From Lumnitzera littorea (taxonomy: Eukaryota > Streptophyta > Magnoliopsida > Myrtales > Combretaceae): 64,000 nucleotides of DNA. Under the pieces are notes generated by a model, which searched no databases, had not been told where the DNA came from, and worked only from the letters and a program-made list of their open reading frames with translations. The position numbers and the translations under genes are program-made. The stretch spans positions 15,920,634 through 15,984,633 of the forward strand of contig JAMXBB010000012.1 in assembly GCA_024138015.1 (NCBI GenBank), read 5' to 3'. Below are positions 48,501 through 60,419 of this stretch, in pieces. How positions within the stretch are numbered: position 1 is the first letter of the stretch; each line of letters begins with the position of its first letter.

Positions 48501-48815
48501 AGTTCCAAAAGTTACATCAAAAGGTTGCTAAGCAACTAACCGAGACTATAGCTTGACGAAAGGAATAGGGAAGCCGAAGAAGGAGGCAAATCATTTATAA
48601 CCCAAGAGACCTGTTTGGATCTACCTCAACAAGGAGCGTTTTCCAAGGAAGAAGACAAATAAGTTATTCTTTAAGTTGGATGGACCTTTTAAGATCTTTC
48701 GGCATGTTAATGACAACGCCTATGAGCTGGAGTTTTCCGAAGGATATGGAGTATCTCCTAATTTCAATGTCACCAACTTGATGCCCTATGTAATAGAAGC
48801 AGTAGAAGAAGACTA
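45546..48815 (+). pseudogene. Ty3/gypsy pol remnant (PR-RT-RH-INT)
   Basis: Domains appear in order in shifting frames. Protease (about 45,750-46,100) reads 'LIINEGSYTNI', where an intact D-S/G-G motif is expected, then 'FSRPWLFDLRV'. Reverse transcriptase (about 46,260-46,940) reads 'ESMSPCAV', 'FSKIDLKNGYHQIRMRPGDE' and an intact YFDDILVY at about 46,813. RNase H (from about 47,215) reads 'FELECNASRVSIGAIL' with the expected D replaced by N. Integrase (about 47,780-48,480) includes 'HFYWP', 'CKLAKGRKEP' and 'RLWTDLSVDF'. The C-terminal 'KLDGPFKIF' and 'NAYELEF' close the polyprotein, ending at TAA 48,813-48,815. Integrase downstream of RNase H identifies Ty3/gypsy. Many stops; not active. 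Confidence 0.85.
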
Positions 48816-49029
48816 AGATTTAAGGAAAAATCTTCAACAACCCTAAGAAACTGATGGACTGCTGACTTCCGGACTCCTCACATGCGTCCATCTTTGAAGC
48901 CTGCACTCCCTCACCAAAAGAATAATCTTTCATCAACTTGCTGAGGATAAGCACCGGTATGCAAAAGAACAATAAGCAAACTCTCTGAAGTCCTAACTCG
49001 GACACGCCTTACTCTACCCTGATCCCTGC

Positions 49030-51944
49030 TGTTACGCCCCGAAGTCGCAAAGTCGCAAAGTCGCAACAGTCCCGCCGTGTAAACTATTTTATGATAGTAA
49101 CTGGCCTCACAGTGCCTACCATAGAGATAATCTATACAAGGCGTCGACAACTCCTCGCTTTGAAGTAAACAGTTCGATTAATAATTATACTACAATTATG
49201 ATAATTATCATAAAGTTCTATAAAACATAGATAATTATAAATAAGTCCACAGAGCTTCCCAGGAAGTTTTACATAAACACGACAGTTCACTAGATTACAT
49301 AATAACTATTAGTCTTTCCTTCCTAATTACATGGTCATTCTAGTCACACATTATATTAAGTAACTTGATCCTCACACCCCTGGCTTCAAACGGACTAACC
49401 TCTGGGTAATTGTAGGGCGGCATAGTACTTGAAGTGTTCACAAATCAGAACCTATAAAAGGATCTATAAGGGTATGAGCAACTACAGCCCAGTAAGTTGA
49501 ATTGGAGACTCATGAATGCATACAAGCACAAACAAGGTTATCAAACAATTATTTTCATGCAATGCAACAATCAAGTGTTATTGTACAACGTAGTCCGGTC
49601 CGTTGTGAAATCAGAGAAATTTCACCCGCTCCAATCCGGGTTGAGGAGTTCCATGTTATGCAGCAGCTCACAACCAAACCTAAGCTTGTGCAATGGAGAC
49701 CTCGCTCCTCTCGCGACTACCTTCGAACCATTGACTTCACCCCTGCCGCGACCTCCTCTCCTGTCACTTAGTTCGACTGAGGATGAAGAAGGGACCATTT
49801 TGCAATCCTGCGCTATCCTTTTCGAAGGGGTCGGTATTTGGTTGGAGAGTCCTATGATCCCCTAACGGGTTGCAATGCATGACATTTTTGGTTATTAGGG
49901 TCGACTAAGATTAAATTCCGGTTAGGGTGTTCAATAAGTTCATACCAATTCAATCAGTCACAAAATCATTCACAGTACAAATTTCAGCACGAATTCAGAT
50001 ACATCAAGCACATGCGCAAACTATTTACAATCACAATCATATACAAGCCTAAGTCTCCGAGTACTACAAAACTAGTACTCTATTATAATAAGCAATAACC
50101 CAACTTACTTGAATTTGCTCGATCGCTCGATCCTTTAGTCGCGAGCTGATTTGTTTCTGGGTGTCCTATAATACAAATAGGTCCTTTTAGTACTTATATT
50201 TTATGGATTCTTATTCTAATTTATAATGTAACTCATTTTCCTCATGTATACCTATAACGTATTAATGATTCGTTGTATCCTATTTCGGGGTTCGGCTCCT
50301 AAACTAGATTCTAGTTTTAATTCCTGAGTCGTAATTAGGCTCGAATCCCAATGTGACATTAATCACATTATGCTCAGGTATTCAAATATCCTATTGGGTC
50401 GTAATTTTGGTATTCTAAACTATTCGGTACACGCTAACTCTAATTGAGGTATCGGATTTATTCCCGATGTGTAAAAATCTTACATTTTGAGATATTTACT
50501 TAAAATTAAATATTATTTCAGATTTATTATTTTTCTGATTTCAATTATAATATTATCTAAATAACCTTATTTTTATTTATTTATTAATTTACACTTTTAC
50601 ATATTCCTAATTTCTTATATTCTTTACCTAATTTCTCTAATTAACCATACTTAGTACCTAAAGGCTAGGATTAAGGTTCCACTGTAGAGATTAACTTCCC
50701 TAAACATCTAATTAAGATCCAAATCAGTAATTAACATCCTAATCACCTAATTAACCCTAAATCACCCAATTTTACCATTATTTTAGGGCTAAAAATTAAC
50801 TTAAAATTTTTGAAAATTAATTTTAAAAAAATGGCTTCATAGCACTGTTCTACATCATATGAGAATTCTACAGAAAAAATTTGAGCCCCAAACTACACTC
50901 CTAAGCCTATTTATTTTTCGGTTTAATCATGCTCGGTTTTGAACAATTTGTTAAGGACCCTATATTTCCAGAAATAATTAAACTAAATCAATATTTTTCC
51001 CTAAATCTACATACAATAAAACCTCAGAATAACAAGTTTCATAATTTTCTAGACAAAATAACTAATTTTACAAAATTATACAAAAATCGGGGTGAATAAA
51101 TGACTAACAGGTTCGAAGCTTTCTGGCCGTCCAAACCCAGTCCAAGGCTCAGGTGGTGGTTGGGTCCCAGGTGGTGGTGGGTGGTGGTTCGGTCCCAGGT
51201 GGTGGTGGGTGGTGGTTTTAGTTCACCTTGCTAATCTGCACAGTTTTCTTTTTTTTTTTTTTTCTGGATTTTCTCTCGATTTTTTCAGTGTTTCGATTTT
51301 TCTCAGATCTCAAACTGGCCAAATGACTTCTGGAATTTTTTTCCTTATTTATAGACAATTGTAGAATTTAATGTGCATTAATTTGATGGGATTTTGCCCC
51401 AATTCCTTGATTTTTGGCTTTTTGTTTGTCCAATTCTTATTGGATAATTTTTCTTTTTCTGATTTGAACCTGCCACAACCTGATCTTGCTTCAGTTATCC
51501 TCTTCTAATTTTTTTCTGATTTTTCTATAATTATTTTGTATTTTTCTTTAATTATTTACTTAGTTTTCGGCCTATTTCACTAATTACGCGTATTTTTATC
51601 TACACGTAAATACATGTGGGGTACACGTGAACATTCCTAAATATTATTTTGGTCATTCTAAAATTTTTAGTATACATATAATCTATCTCTAATAATTTAT
51701 TAGTTATTATATTACACTTTTTGCCTTTTCAGTAATTAGCAGTTATTATGCTTAAAATTCGAAAATTTTATAGTCTCCTATTTTACTACTTATTTTCTTA
51801 AATTTAAGTTTACAGGGTCATTTTTACTGGTATTTTGCTAAATAGTTTATAATTTGGATTTAATCGGATCCCTTAGTCGATCGTCCTAAACCTTGGGTTT
51901 TAAGCTCAAACCTACGGTTACTTGGCTTGGCTTTAGGGCTTACA
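49030..51944 (-). mobile_element. Solo LTR of the large-LTR family (copy 2)
   Basis: The 2,915-bp segment runs from TGTTACGCCCC to GGGCTTACA, flanked by a perfect TSD CCTGC (49,025-49,029 and 51,945-51,949). A TATA box on the minus strand (plus 51,345-51,354, TTATTTATAG) sets the orientation. A GGTGG/CCACC-rich block lies at 51,148-51,217. The open frames near 49,500-49,860 run antisense to this LTR and are not conserved as protein in the sister copy. No internal element sequence is present. Confidence 0.9.
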
Positions 51945-52570
51945 CCTGCCCAGTCAACAACCTATCGACTACTAAGGCCAATTTGTTGACTGTCGAAGTT
52001 GATCTATCGCATACCAAGGTTGAGGCGACCACACACTAAACTCTTCTCTTCCAACATATTGAACTATCGATTGTTGAGACTGACCAGTGATGTGCCAAGG
52101 TGGACTTAACAAGTGTTGAGGTCAAGTCCCTTACCTACCGAGCCCTACTTACTAAGCCTACTGAACAATAGTGTCCTTCATTTGTGTCGAAAACTCTAAG
52201 TTTCCTTTGTCAGTAACATCCCCAACATCAGTACAGCTCAACCATAGCATCCTAAGGCTCCAGAAAGTGGACCCAATCATAGCATGCCACCTATTATTCC
52301 TTTTTTTTATTTGTACTATATTCTTTTATTCTATTTGTCCCCTTTACCATTTTCATAATGTACTTTGATAGTATTTTTATATCAACCTTTATTGCAATTA
52401 CTTAGGTTTCCTTGTTACTCTAGGGACTTACTATAAATAGTCAATTTTCCTTATAGTTGAAGTTATCATACTTTACACTTAATGAATATTCTTGTTCTTG
52501 CGAGATATTTGTCTTCGAGTACATTTTTCCTACACTCTTATCTAATTTTATCAAGTAGCTTGAGATTAGT

Positions 52571-55500
52571 TGTCATGCCCCGAAGCGACAGAGTCGTAAC
52601 AGCCCCGCCGTGTAAACCATCCTAAGATAGAAGTTGGCCTTACAACCGCTATCTAGACCTGATCTACACAAAGCGTCCATGACTAACCCGCTTTGAAGTA
52701 AATAGTTTGTAATTTAAATAAATTATTTATCTAAGAAAGTGAGGAAATATATATATACTATAATACAGTTATTGCAATTAAGGTTTACAATATTTCTCCG
52801 TAATATATTTCCTAGTTATTACATTATTCAAAAATGAAAAGTTCTAAAGTAAAAACTTAGACCTTAAAAATATATGTTTGTTCTTCACATGTTTTTCGTC
52901 ACTCTTCAGGATCCAGCAGTTGCTAGCTTTAGAGTAATTGGTTGCCGCTTCTTAGCTAGCACCTGTATGAAATCTATAGGGATGTGAGCAACCACAGCTC
53001 AGTAAGTTAGGACGGAAGACTTAAAACTATACCAAAAATACAACAAGGTTTTCCATCAACTTATTAGGTGCAATGCATGTGCAAGTAAATGCCATCGTAT
53101 GACGTTGTCCGGCCCGTCGTGAGATTAAAGAAATTGCGCCTGCTCTAATCCGGATTGAGGAGTTGCCATTAATGCAACAGCTCACAAACAAACCCAGGCT
53201 TGTGCAATTGAGACCTCGCTCCTCCCATGACTACCTTCGAAGCACTGACTTCACCCTCGCCGCGACCTCCTCTCCTATCACTTAGTTTGGCTAAGGATGA
53301 AGAAGGGACCATTTTGCAATCCTGTGCTATCCCTTTCGAAGGGGTTGGTATTTGGCCGGAGAGTCCTAAGTTCCCCTAACGGGTTGCCATGCATGTCCGA
53401 TTATGATTACTGGTCGTATATTTGATTAAGTCCAGTTTAAGGTGATCAATCATTTCATACAAATCATACAATATATGCCAGAACAACAAACAGAATCATA
53501 ACATCACCCATAATTAAGCACATGCACACATTCAACTATCTAACAAGCATAACCAAGCGTAATCTTAAGCCTTCAAAATACAGCATCGTATTAATCTCAA
53601 CTTACCTCGACTCCTTGCTCACTCATTCGAGGTCCGATTTGCTCAGGCCATCGCCGATCATCTCTATAACACAAACGTGGTTTCAGCTTTTCATATAACT
53701 ATTATAGGTTCATTTTATCCTATAATGTTTATTGTTATGTTTTGTTTAGGGTTTAACATGCTTAATTATCTAGGTCTTAAGTCTTTTACAATTATTCTAG
53801 GTTAGGTTCGGGTTCGGTTTTTGCATTGGTTTCTAAATTAGGTTTTAGTTCGATTTCTAAGTATTGTTTTATACTAGAAATTTGTTTCAACCCATAATAT
53901 GAAATTAATCACATTACTTCCCGATCTCTTAAATACCATCATTACCCCTAGTCAGTATTTATTTTACCTGTTACACTTAAATCTATATTAGTGTACCGAA
54001 TTCACTCCTAATGTGAGAAATTTTTACATTTTTCATATAATTACATAAATTCAAGTTTCCTATCAGATTTATTTATCAGATTTATTGTACATTTTTATTA
54101 TTATCACAATATCAATTTTTTATTATAATATTTTCTATTTATTATATTTCTAATAATTACCTATTGTATATTATTACCTTTTATGTATATAATATACTTC
54201 AAATATTTCTATCACTCTAATTATCATCTCTAAACATCAATTATCATTTTAAAATGTCTAAATTCATCCTAAATCAGATTTTACTCCTAATTACCCTAAT
54301 TTACAAAATTAACTTAAAATGTACTATTTTTCCATATTACTTATTTACTACATAATTAACCTAATAATTACATCTAACACCCTAAATGCTACAAGTATCA
54401 TTCTCCATCAGATTTCAACATCCTAAAACATCTACTTATTCACTAAGTTAATAATTAATAATTTAATTACTTAATTAACCTTAAATTACCTATTTTATGC
54501 CTCATTTTAAGACCTAAAAATTATCTAAAAATTTCAAAAATTAATTTTTGAAAATGGGCTTCATAGAACTATTCTATATCATCTAAGTAATCTACACAAA
54601 AATTTTGGGCTCGAAACTACACTCCTAAGGTCATTTATTTCTAAACCGAAATGTGCTTGGTTTTGCACGATTTCTTAAGGATCATATATTACGGGACATG
54701 TTTTCATCAAAATAATATTTTTCCTACAAACTAAATACAAAAATATCCCAGAATAACAAAATTCATAAATTTCTAATCATATTTACTATTTTTACAAAAT
54801 TACACAAGAATCGGGTTAGAAATCGAATTCACCGATCTAGGTGGCTTCGGCCACCGCCAGCCGCCGTGGATTTATCGATAGGCTTGGGCGCTGCCACCAC
54901 CGTGTGGTGGTGGTGGCCATCCACTTCCAGCTGCTCGTCTGGTGGGGGTTCCCTTTAAAGGCCCTAATTGCACAGTTTTTTCTAATTTTTTTTCTAACCC
55001 GAATTTTTCTCTCAATTTTTGCCTCTTTCTATTTTTCTCACTTTCCAAACTGCCCAAATGAGCTCTGTGATTTTTCCTGCTATTTATAGGGCTTTAGGGG
55101 ATTTATTGTGCATTAAATGGGACAAGACAATTGCCTTATCCCTTAATTTTTGGCTTTTATATTGTCTTAATTTAATTGGCCGAATTTTTTCTTATTTTTC
55201 CTAGCTGCCACGACCCAATTCTAGATCATTCATTATTTTTCCTGATTTTTCCTGTTTTTTCCTTAATTAATTATGAATTTTCTTTAAGTATTTAGTATTA
55301 TTTTAGCACATTTTACGTATTTTAAGTAATTATGTGTATTTATACTTACATGTAAATTCATATATAGTACAAATAAATATTCTTAAATATTATTTAGGTC
55401 ATTCTATTATTTTTAGTATACATATAATCTATCTCTAGTAATTTATTAGTTATTAGATTATATTTTTTGCCTTTTCGGTAATTAGTAATTATTATGCTTA

Positions 55501-55660
55501 AAATTTGAAAATTTTATAGTCTCCTATTTTATTACTTGTTTTCTTAAATTTATGTTTACGGGGTCATTTTTACTAATATTTCTCTCAATAATTTATAATT
55601 TAGGCTTGATCGGATCTTTTAGCCGATCGAAACCTTAAGTGATTGGTTGTAGGGCTTACA
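52571..55660 (-). mobile_element. Solo LTR of the large-LTR family (copy 3)
   Basis: The 3,090-bp segment runs from TGTCATGCCCC to GGGCTTACA, with a perfect TSD TTAGT (52,566-52,570 and 55,661-55,665). It is collinear with copy 2, including 'acctcgctcctc', 'cttcaccctcgccgcgacct' and the final 300 bp. The minus-strand TATA is at 55,080-55,089 (CTATTTATAG) and a CCACC-rich block lies at 54,850-54,925. Confidence 0.9.
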
Positions 55661-55877
55661 TTAGTAGCGATGGATCTTAGTATTAGCTTGTGCGTTATAT
55701 AAAATGAAGTACTAAGTTATGTTATGTTCGTTGGTATGTCATATCCTTCGAGCAGCTCACGAAAGTTGCAATGTTTGACAATTTATTCATTTCCTTTTCT
55801 TTGATATCTTGAAAGATCTATTTAGTTATTATTCTTGACGGTAAGCCCTAATGATTATCAAGCTCCTAGGCACATCA

Positions 55878-56450
55878 AAAAGTGTCATTCATGATTGCTT
55901 AAAGGGTATATATAGGCTTGAGGGTTAGGAAGTTATATTGATAATTATGGGGATCCATACAAGCGCGATCGCCCTAATGAGATAAGACTTAGACACGTGG
56001 TGACAATTTTAATCGAACGGTTGAGATCAAATGACAAAATTACTAAAACTACATGAATGCTTGTGCAAGACATGACAATTGTCATGTTACATTAAATGCA
56101 CCTTGGAAACATGCACCAAAGCCAAATTTGAAAAAGTTATCTTCCTCAAGAAGCTTCACTTAAGCCCCTTTAACTTCTTTACCTACTATAGTGCCTCTTT
56201 AGTACGTTAGCCCAGAAAGTCCTTACACCTACAGTAGACAGGTCAGTTCGGCTCTACCTTACTTATGTAACCTTGATTCTAACCAACACAATTGTACACT
56301 ATCCTTACCAGACCACCTCGTTTGTTTGGCATTCTCTCTTACTTAAGGAGGTTAAACCTCACAGCCTTTAGCTTACCCGAAAAGTGTTTAGCTGGGTTCA
56401 CCAAGCAAGGTGTCTCCTTAGCTTAGCCTCAGGTATGATCAGGTCCAATC
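55878..56450 (-). promoter_or_regulatory. Promoter and leader of the PF04195-like transposon ORF
   Basis: On the minus strand a TATA box, CCTATATATACCC (plus 55,904-55,916), is preceded by a G-box core CACGTG (plus 55,994-55,999) within CCACGTGTC. After removal of the Ty3 element, the TATA box lies about 130-150 bp before the ATG at 43,058/43,031, with a CT-rich leader between. It looks like a functional plant-type promoter, whether cellular in origin or part of an LTR U3. No iMet primer site follows it, so I cannot say it belongs to an LTR. Confidence 0.5.
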
Positions 56451-59400
56451 ACCATATAAACTATATTGCAAATCGTAGCCGAGAACAAAGAAGGCCAGTG
56501 GCTGAGGTGGGTCTAAATTTGTAGAAAGCTCGAAAAAGGTGATGGAAATGCGTGAAAACAACAAGAAAAGTAAAAAAACAAGTAAACTCATGAATAGCTC
56601 CAAAGGATATGATGCACCAATGGAACTTCCAAAAACTCACGATACAACTTAATATGACACACGAGGTGATCTGGTGAGGTTAATCGCCCCTTAGCCTTAT
56701 TTAAGGGTTAGGATAAGAGTGAAGTAAGCAAATAAACTAACGAGAGCAATGTTTATGAAAAAGGAGTAATATTCAGTATATTGAAGATGATAAGATGATG
56801 CAGCTACAATATAATCGGGTATTTATGTAAGCCTTAAATATAAGCCTTATAACTGTAAGATTGAATTTAGTACGTAAAGTTTATGACGATCAGCTAAAGA
56901 ATTCAATCGAACCAAAATTATAAAACAAAGCTACAAATATTAATAAAAGTGATCTTGTAAGTTTGAATTTAAGAAAATAAGTAATAAAATTATAGAATAT
57001 TATAATATCAAAATTTAAATATATTACCCGTTATTTATTGAAAATGCATAAAATGAATTCTGATAATTAACAAGTCGTAAATTATATATGCATTAAAAAT
57101 CATAAAATAACATAAATAATATTTAGGAGTATTTACTTGTACTTCATATGTATTTACGTATAGGTAAAAAAACGTAAAATTACCTAAAATGCTTGAAAAT
57201 TGCTAGAAAATTACAAAATAATTAAAGAAAATAAGAAAAAAATCAAGGAAAAATAAGAAGAAAATCAGAGAAGTGGGGAATGATCTAGATTTGGATTGTG
57301 GCAGCTAGGGAAAGGAAGAAAAAAATTTAGCCAATTAAATTCATCCATTTAAAAAGGCAAATGGGAAGAGGATAAAGTACAAGTCAACTTTAATTAATGC
57401 ACTAAAATTCCCCAAGAGGCCTATAAATAGCCAAACTCCACCAGAAGCTAATTTGGTTAGTTTAGGATCTTAGAAAATTAGAAAGAATCAAAATTAAGAG
57501 AGAATTAGGGTTTTGCAAAAAATTATAAAAAAATCTATACAGTAAGAGCAATTTAACCGAATCCACGAACCACCACCACCTAGAATCAAACTGCCACCAC
57601 CACCACACTCCAAACCCAATGCATAGACCAGCCAACACACCTTAGACTACTGTTGGTGACCGGAAGTCCAAAAGTCCGATGAGTTCCAAATTTCAATTGA
57701 TTTTGTATAATTTATTACAATTATTAAGTTTATTTAGAAATTATGAATTTTATTATTCCAATGTTTTATTATATGCAGATTTAGGGAAAAATAGTGATTA
57801 GGTTTAGTTACATTTGGAAATATAGACTACTTAATAAATCATGCAAAACCGAACATGTTTCGAATTAGAAATAAATAGGCTTAGGAGTGTAGTTTTAAAC
57901 TCAAAATTTTTGTGTAGACAACTTAGGTGATATAGAACAATGCCACAAATCCCTTTTTCGAAAATTAATTTTTGAAAATTTTAAGTGATTTTTTGGCCCT
58001 TAAAATATGTATATAAGTAGGGATTTTTGGAGTTAATTAATAATTAATTAAATAATTACTAATTTAGTATATAATTAGGGATTTTAAGATGTTCATATCT
58101 GATATGGCATGATCATTGTGATGTTTAGGGTGTTAGATGTGATTATTAGGGGTATTATGTAATAAATATAGATAATTTGATAATATGTGGAATTGGAATT
58201 ATGGTAAATATAAAATATTAGGTTAAATTGGATAATATAATAATAATATTAATACATATAAAATCTAGTGCAAAAATTAAATTTAGAAGATTATATGAAA
58301 AATGTAAAATTTTCTTACATCGAGAGTAAATTTGGTATATTAATGAGGATTTGAACGTACCGAGTAGACTATAATACTAATTTAAGACTAAACGTAATAT
58401 TCAGGATACTTAAGCCTAATGTGATTAATTTCGCATTAGGGTTCGAATCACATTTTTAAGCTTTAAGTATAATACCTATAATTGGAACTGCTTTTGTACT
58501 GCTTTAGAACCTAAATCAAAATTGGATTTGGAAACCGAACCTTAAACTAACCTTAGATGAATCAATAATAATTAATATATATATATATATATATATGAAG
58601 AATTGAGTTAAATCATAATTTATATATATCATTAAGATATAAATACTAAAAAGCGTATTTATATTATAGGACACATAGAGACTAGTTGACTTGCGATTGG
58701 TTAAGTGAGCGACTAAGGATTCTAAGTAAGTTAAGTTTAATATTTTATCGTATTTTGGAGTACTCGAAGACTTAGGATTGTATTGGATGTATTTGTAAGT
58801 AGTTGTGTATGCATGTACTTGGGTATCTGATTTTGTGTTATATTCTGTGTTATACTGGATGATTGATGCGAATGGAATAATGTGAAATTGTTTGATCACC
58901 CTAAACCATACTTAAGCATAACCGTCCCCTAATTAGACATACATTACAACCTTTTAGGGGATCATTAGGGTTCTCTAACCAAATATCGATACCTTAAAAA
59001 AAGATAGCGTTGAATAGCATAATGGTCTTTTCCTCATCCTTAACTAAACTAAGTAATAGGAGAGAAGGTCATGGTGAAGATGAAGGCATTGGTTCAAAGG
59101 ATAGTCTTGGGGGAAGCGATGTCTCCATTCCATAAACCTGGGTTTGGTTGTGAGCTACTACATTAACGGAAACTTGTCAACCTAGATTAAAGCAAGTGAA
59201 ATTACTCTGATTTCACAATGGACCAAACTACGTTGTGTAATGACACTTGCTTATTGCATTGCATATAATTAATTATTTAATAACCTTATTTGTGTTTGTT
59301 ATACTTTCATAAGTCTCCAACTTAACTTACTAAGCTATGATTGCTCATATTCATATAAATTGTCTTGTAGGTTCTGACTTCTGACTACTATGTTGCGATA

Positions 59401-60350
59401 TAATTATCTGAAGGTTAGTTCTCTTTTGAAGCTATGGAGGAGTGAGGATCAACCGATCAAATGATCAAGTTTCTAAGGTCTTGTTAGTATTTCTAAGATT
59501 ATGAACTGATATATGATATGTAAGTTAGCAAACTGTTGTAATATGCAGAATCTCCTAGAAATTTTATGATAATGTGAACATAAATATATATATGACTTGA
59601 GGTTTTAACTTTTATTGTAAATTTTAGCTAAAGTCTTAATAAAACTGTTTATTTCAAAGCGAAGAGTTGTAGTCGCCTTGTGTAGATCATATCTATGATA
59701 GATACTATAAAATCAGTTACTATCATAGATTGGTTTACAAAGCAAGACTGTTGTAACTATACAACTTCGCAACTTCGCAACTTCAGGGTATAACAATTTA
59801 TACCCGAAATATTTAGGCATCCTACCTAAAAGTCAAAAGACTAAAAGGATAATGTCCGATAAAATTAATGTACAAGGAATAACAAAAGGGTACAAATGAG
59901 AATTCAAAGTAATCAATGATTAGTGTAGTAGAGTCCTTTCATGTGGGTTTGAACATATGGCAACAGTTTATTAGAGATGCTTCTGGTGGAAACAAACAAA
60001 TGGCACGATCAGGATGGGGTGCCAAGCAGACTTAGGTTTGTTCGAGAAGAAGTGGTTATGGATGTGTACGAGATCTCTTAGCTTATCGGCACCGGATATG
60101 CCAAGTTGGAGGCTTGCTTAGTTATGGCCAAGCAGGCATATGAGGGGTCAGGCTATTAGTAGAACATACGTCTAGTCAGCACTCAACTACCAAGAGACGT
60201 ATAGTTACATGGCTAAGCATAAGGAATTGGTTAGCAGCGAAGATTAGCTCAGCTTCGGTAGGATATGGCTAGAACATGAGAATATGCCTTATTAGTCCTT
60301 CTAGGCCTCAGGCTCAACTATAGATTAAAGGTCCAGTAAGCTAATTCCTA
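56451..60350 (-). repeat. 3' LTR of the minus-strand Ty3 element (left boundary uncertain), split by a solo LTR
   Basis: The right edge at 60,350 (AATTCCTA) abuts a polypurine tract on the minus strand, so the LTR lies to the left of it. Solo LTR copy 4 interrupts it at 56,826-59,795. Joining the flanks restores GGGTATTTATACCC, a TATA box on the minus strand. The word 'gatgcaccaa' is shared with the LTR at 28,351. I could not find the left end, so the start given is approximate. Confidence 0.5.
56826..59795 (+). mobile_element. Solo LTR of the large-LTR family (copy 4)
   Basis: The 2,970-bp segment runs from TGTAAGCC to GGGTATAACA, with a perfect TSD ATTTA (56,821-56,825 and 59,796-59,800). 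TATA box CTATAAATAG at 57,421-57,430, CCACC-rich block at 57,561-57,605, and an (AT)n run at about 58,575-58,597. It is the inverted relative of copies 2 and 3. The minus-strand frame at 58,516-58,899 is a by-product of AT repeats. Confidence 0.9.
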
Positions 60351-60362
60351 TTATCCCCTCCC
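60351..60362 (-). promoter_or_regulatory. Polypurine tract of the minus-strand Ty3 element
   Basis: On the minus strand GGGAGGGGATAA directly precedes the LTR edge, as expected for the plus-strand primer. Confidence 0.7.
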
Positions 60363-60419
60363 AGTTGATTTGGATTTAGGATCAAATTCAATCGGTCCTT
60401 GTTCAATTCTCCTTTAGGG

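Larger units (their letters stand above)
43138..55877 (+). mobile_element. Ty3/gypsy LTR retrotransposon with nested insertions
   Basis: The 5' LTR (43,138-44,170), a PBS, degraded gag-pol and a 3' LTR (48,852-55,877, containing two solo LTRs) form one element. Without its two inserts it is about 6.7 kb. Both LTRs begin TGATGGA and end ACATCA. The order protease, RT, RNase H, integrase identifies Ty3/gypsy. Flanks share AAAA (GAAAA before, AAAAG after), so the TSD is imperfect. Removing the element joins the PF04195 leader to its ORF, which independently supports the boundaries. LTR divergence is heavy and dominated by transitions, and every coding region carries stops: an old, dead copy. Confidence 0.85.
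48852..55877 (+). repeat. 3' LTR of the plus-strand Ty3 element, split by two solo LTRs
   Basis: LTR pieces are 48,852-49,029, 51,950-52,570 and 55,666-55,877. Together they make 1,011 bp, collinear with the 1,033-bp 5' LTR; the difference fits one missing 21-bp unit plus a base. Two large solo LTRs occupy the gaps, each with its own TSD. Confidence 0.88.

Noticed and set aside
49497..49865. Open frame of 122 codons with a serine/proline-rich tail
   Set aside because: It lies inside solo LTR copy 2 on the strand opposite to the LTR's TATA box. The homologous DNA in copy 3 (about 53,100-53,400) has stops, so conservation is of DNA rather than protein.
58516..58899. 127-codon minus-strand frame with Y/I runs
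   Set aside because: The (AT)n microsatellite and AT-rich LTR sequence of solo LTR copy 4 create it.
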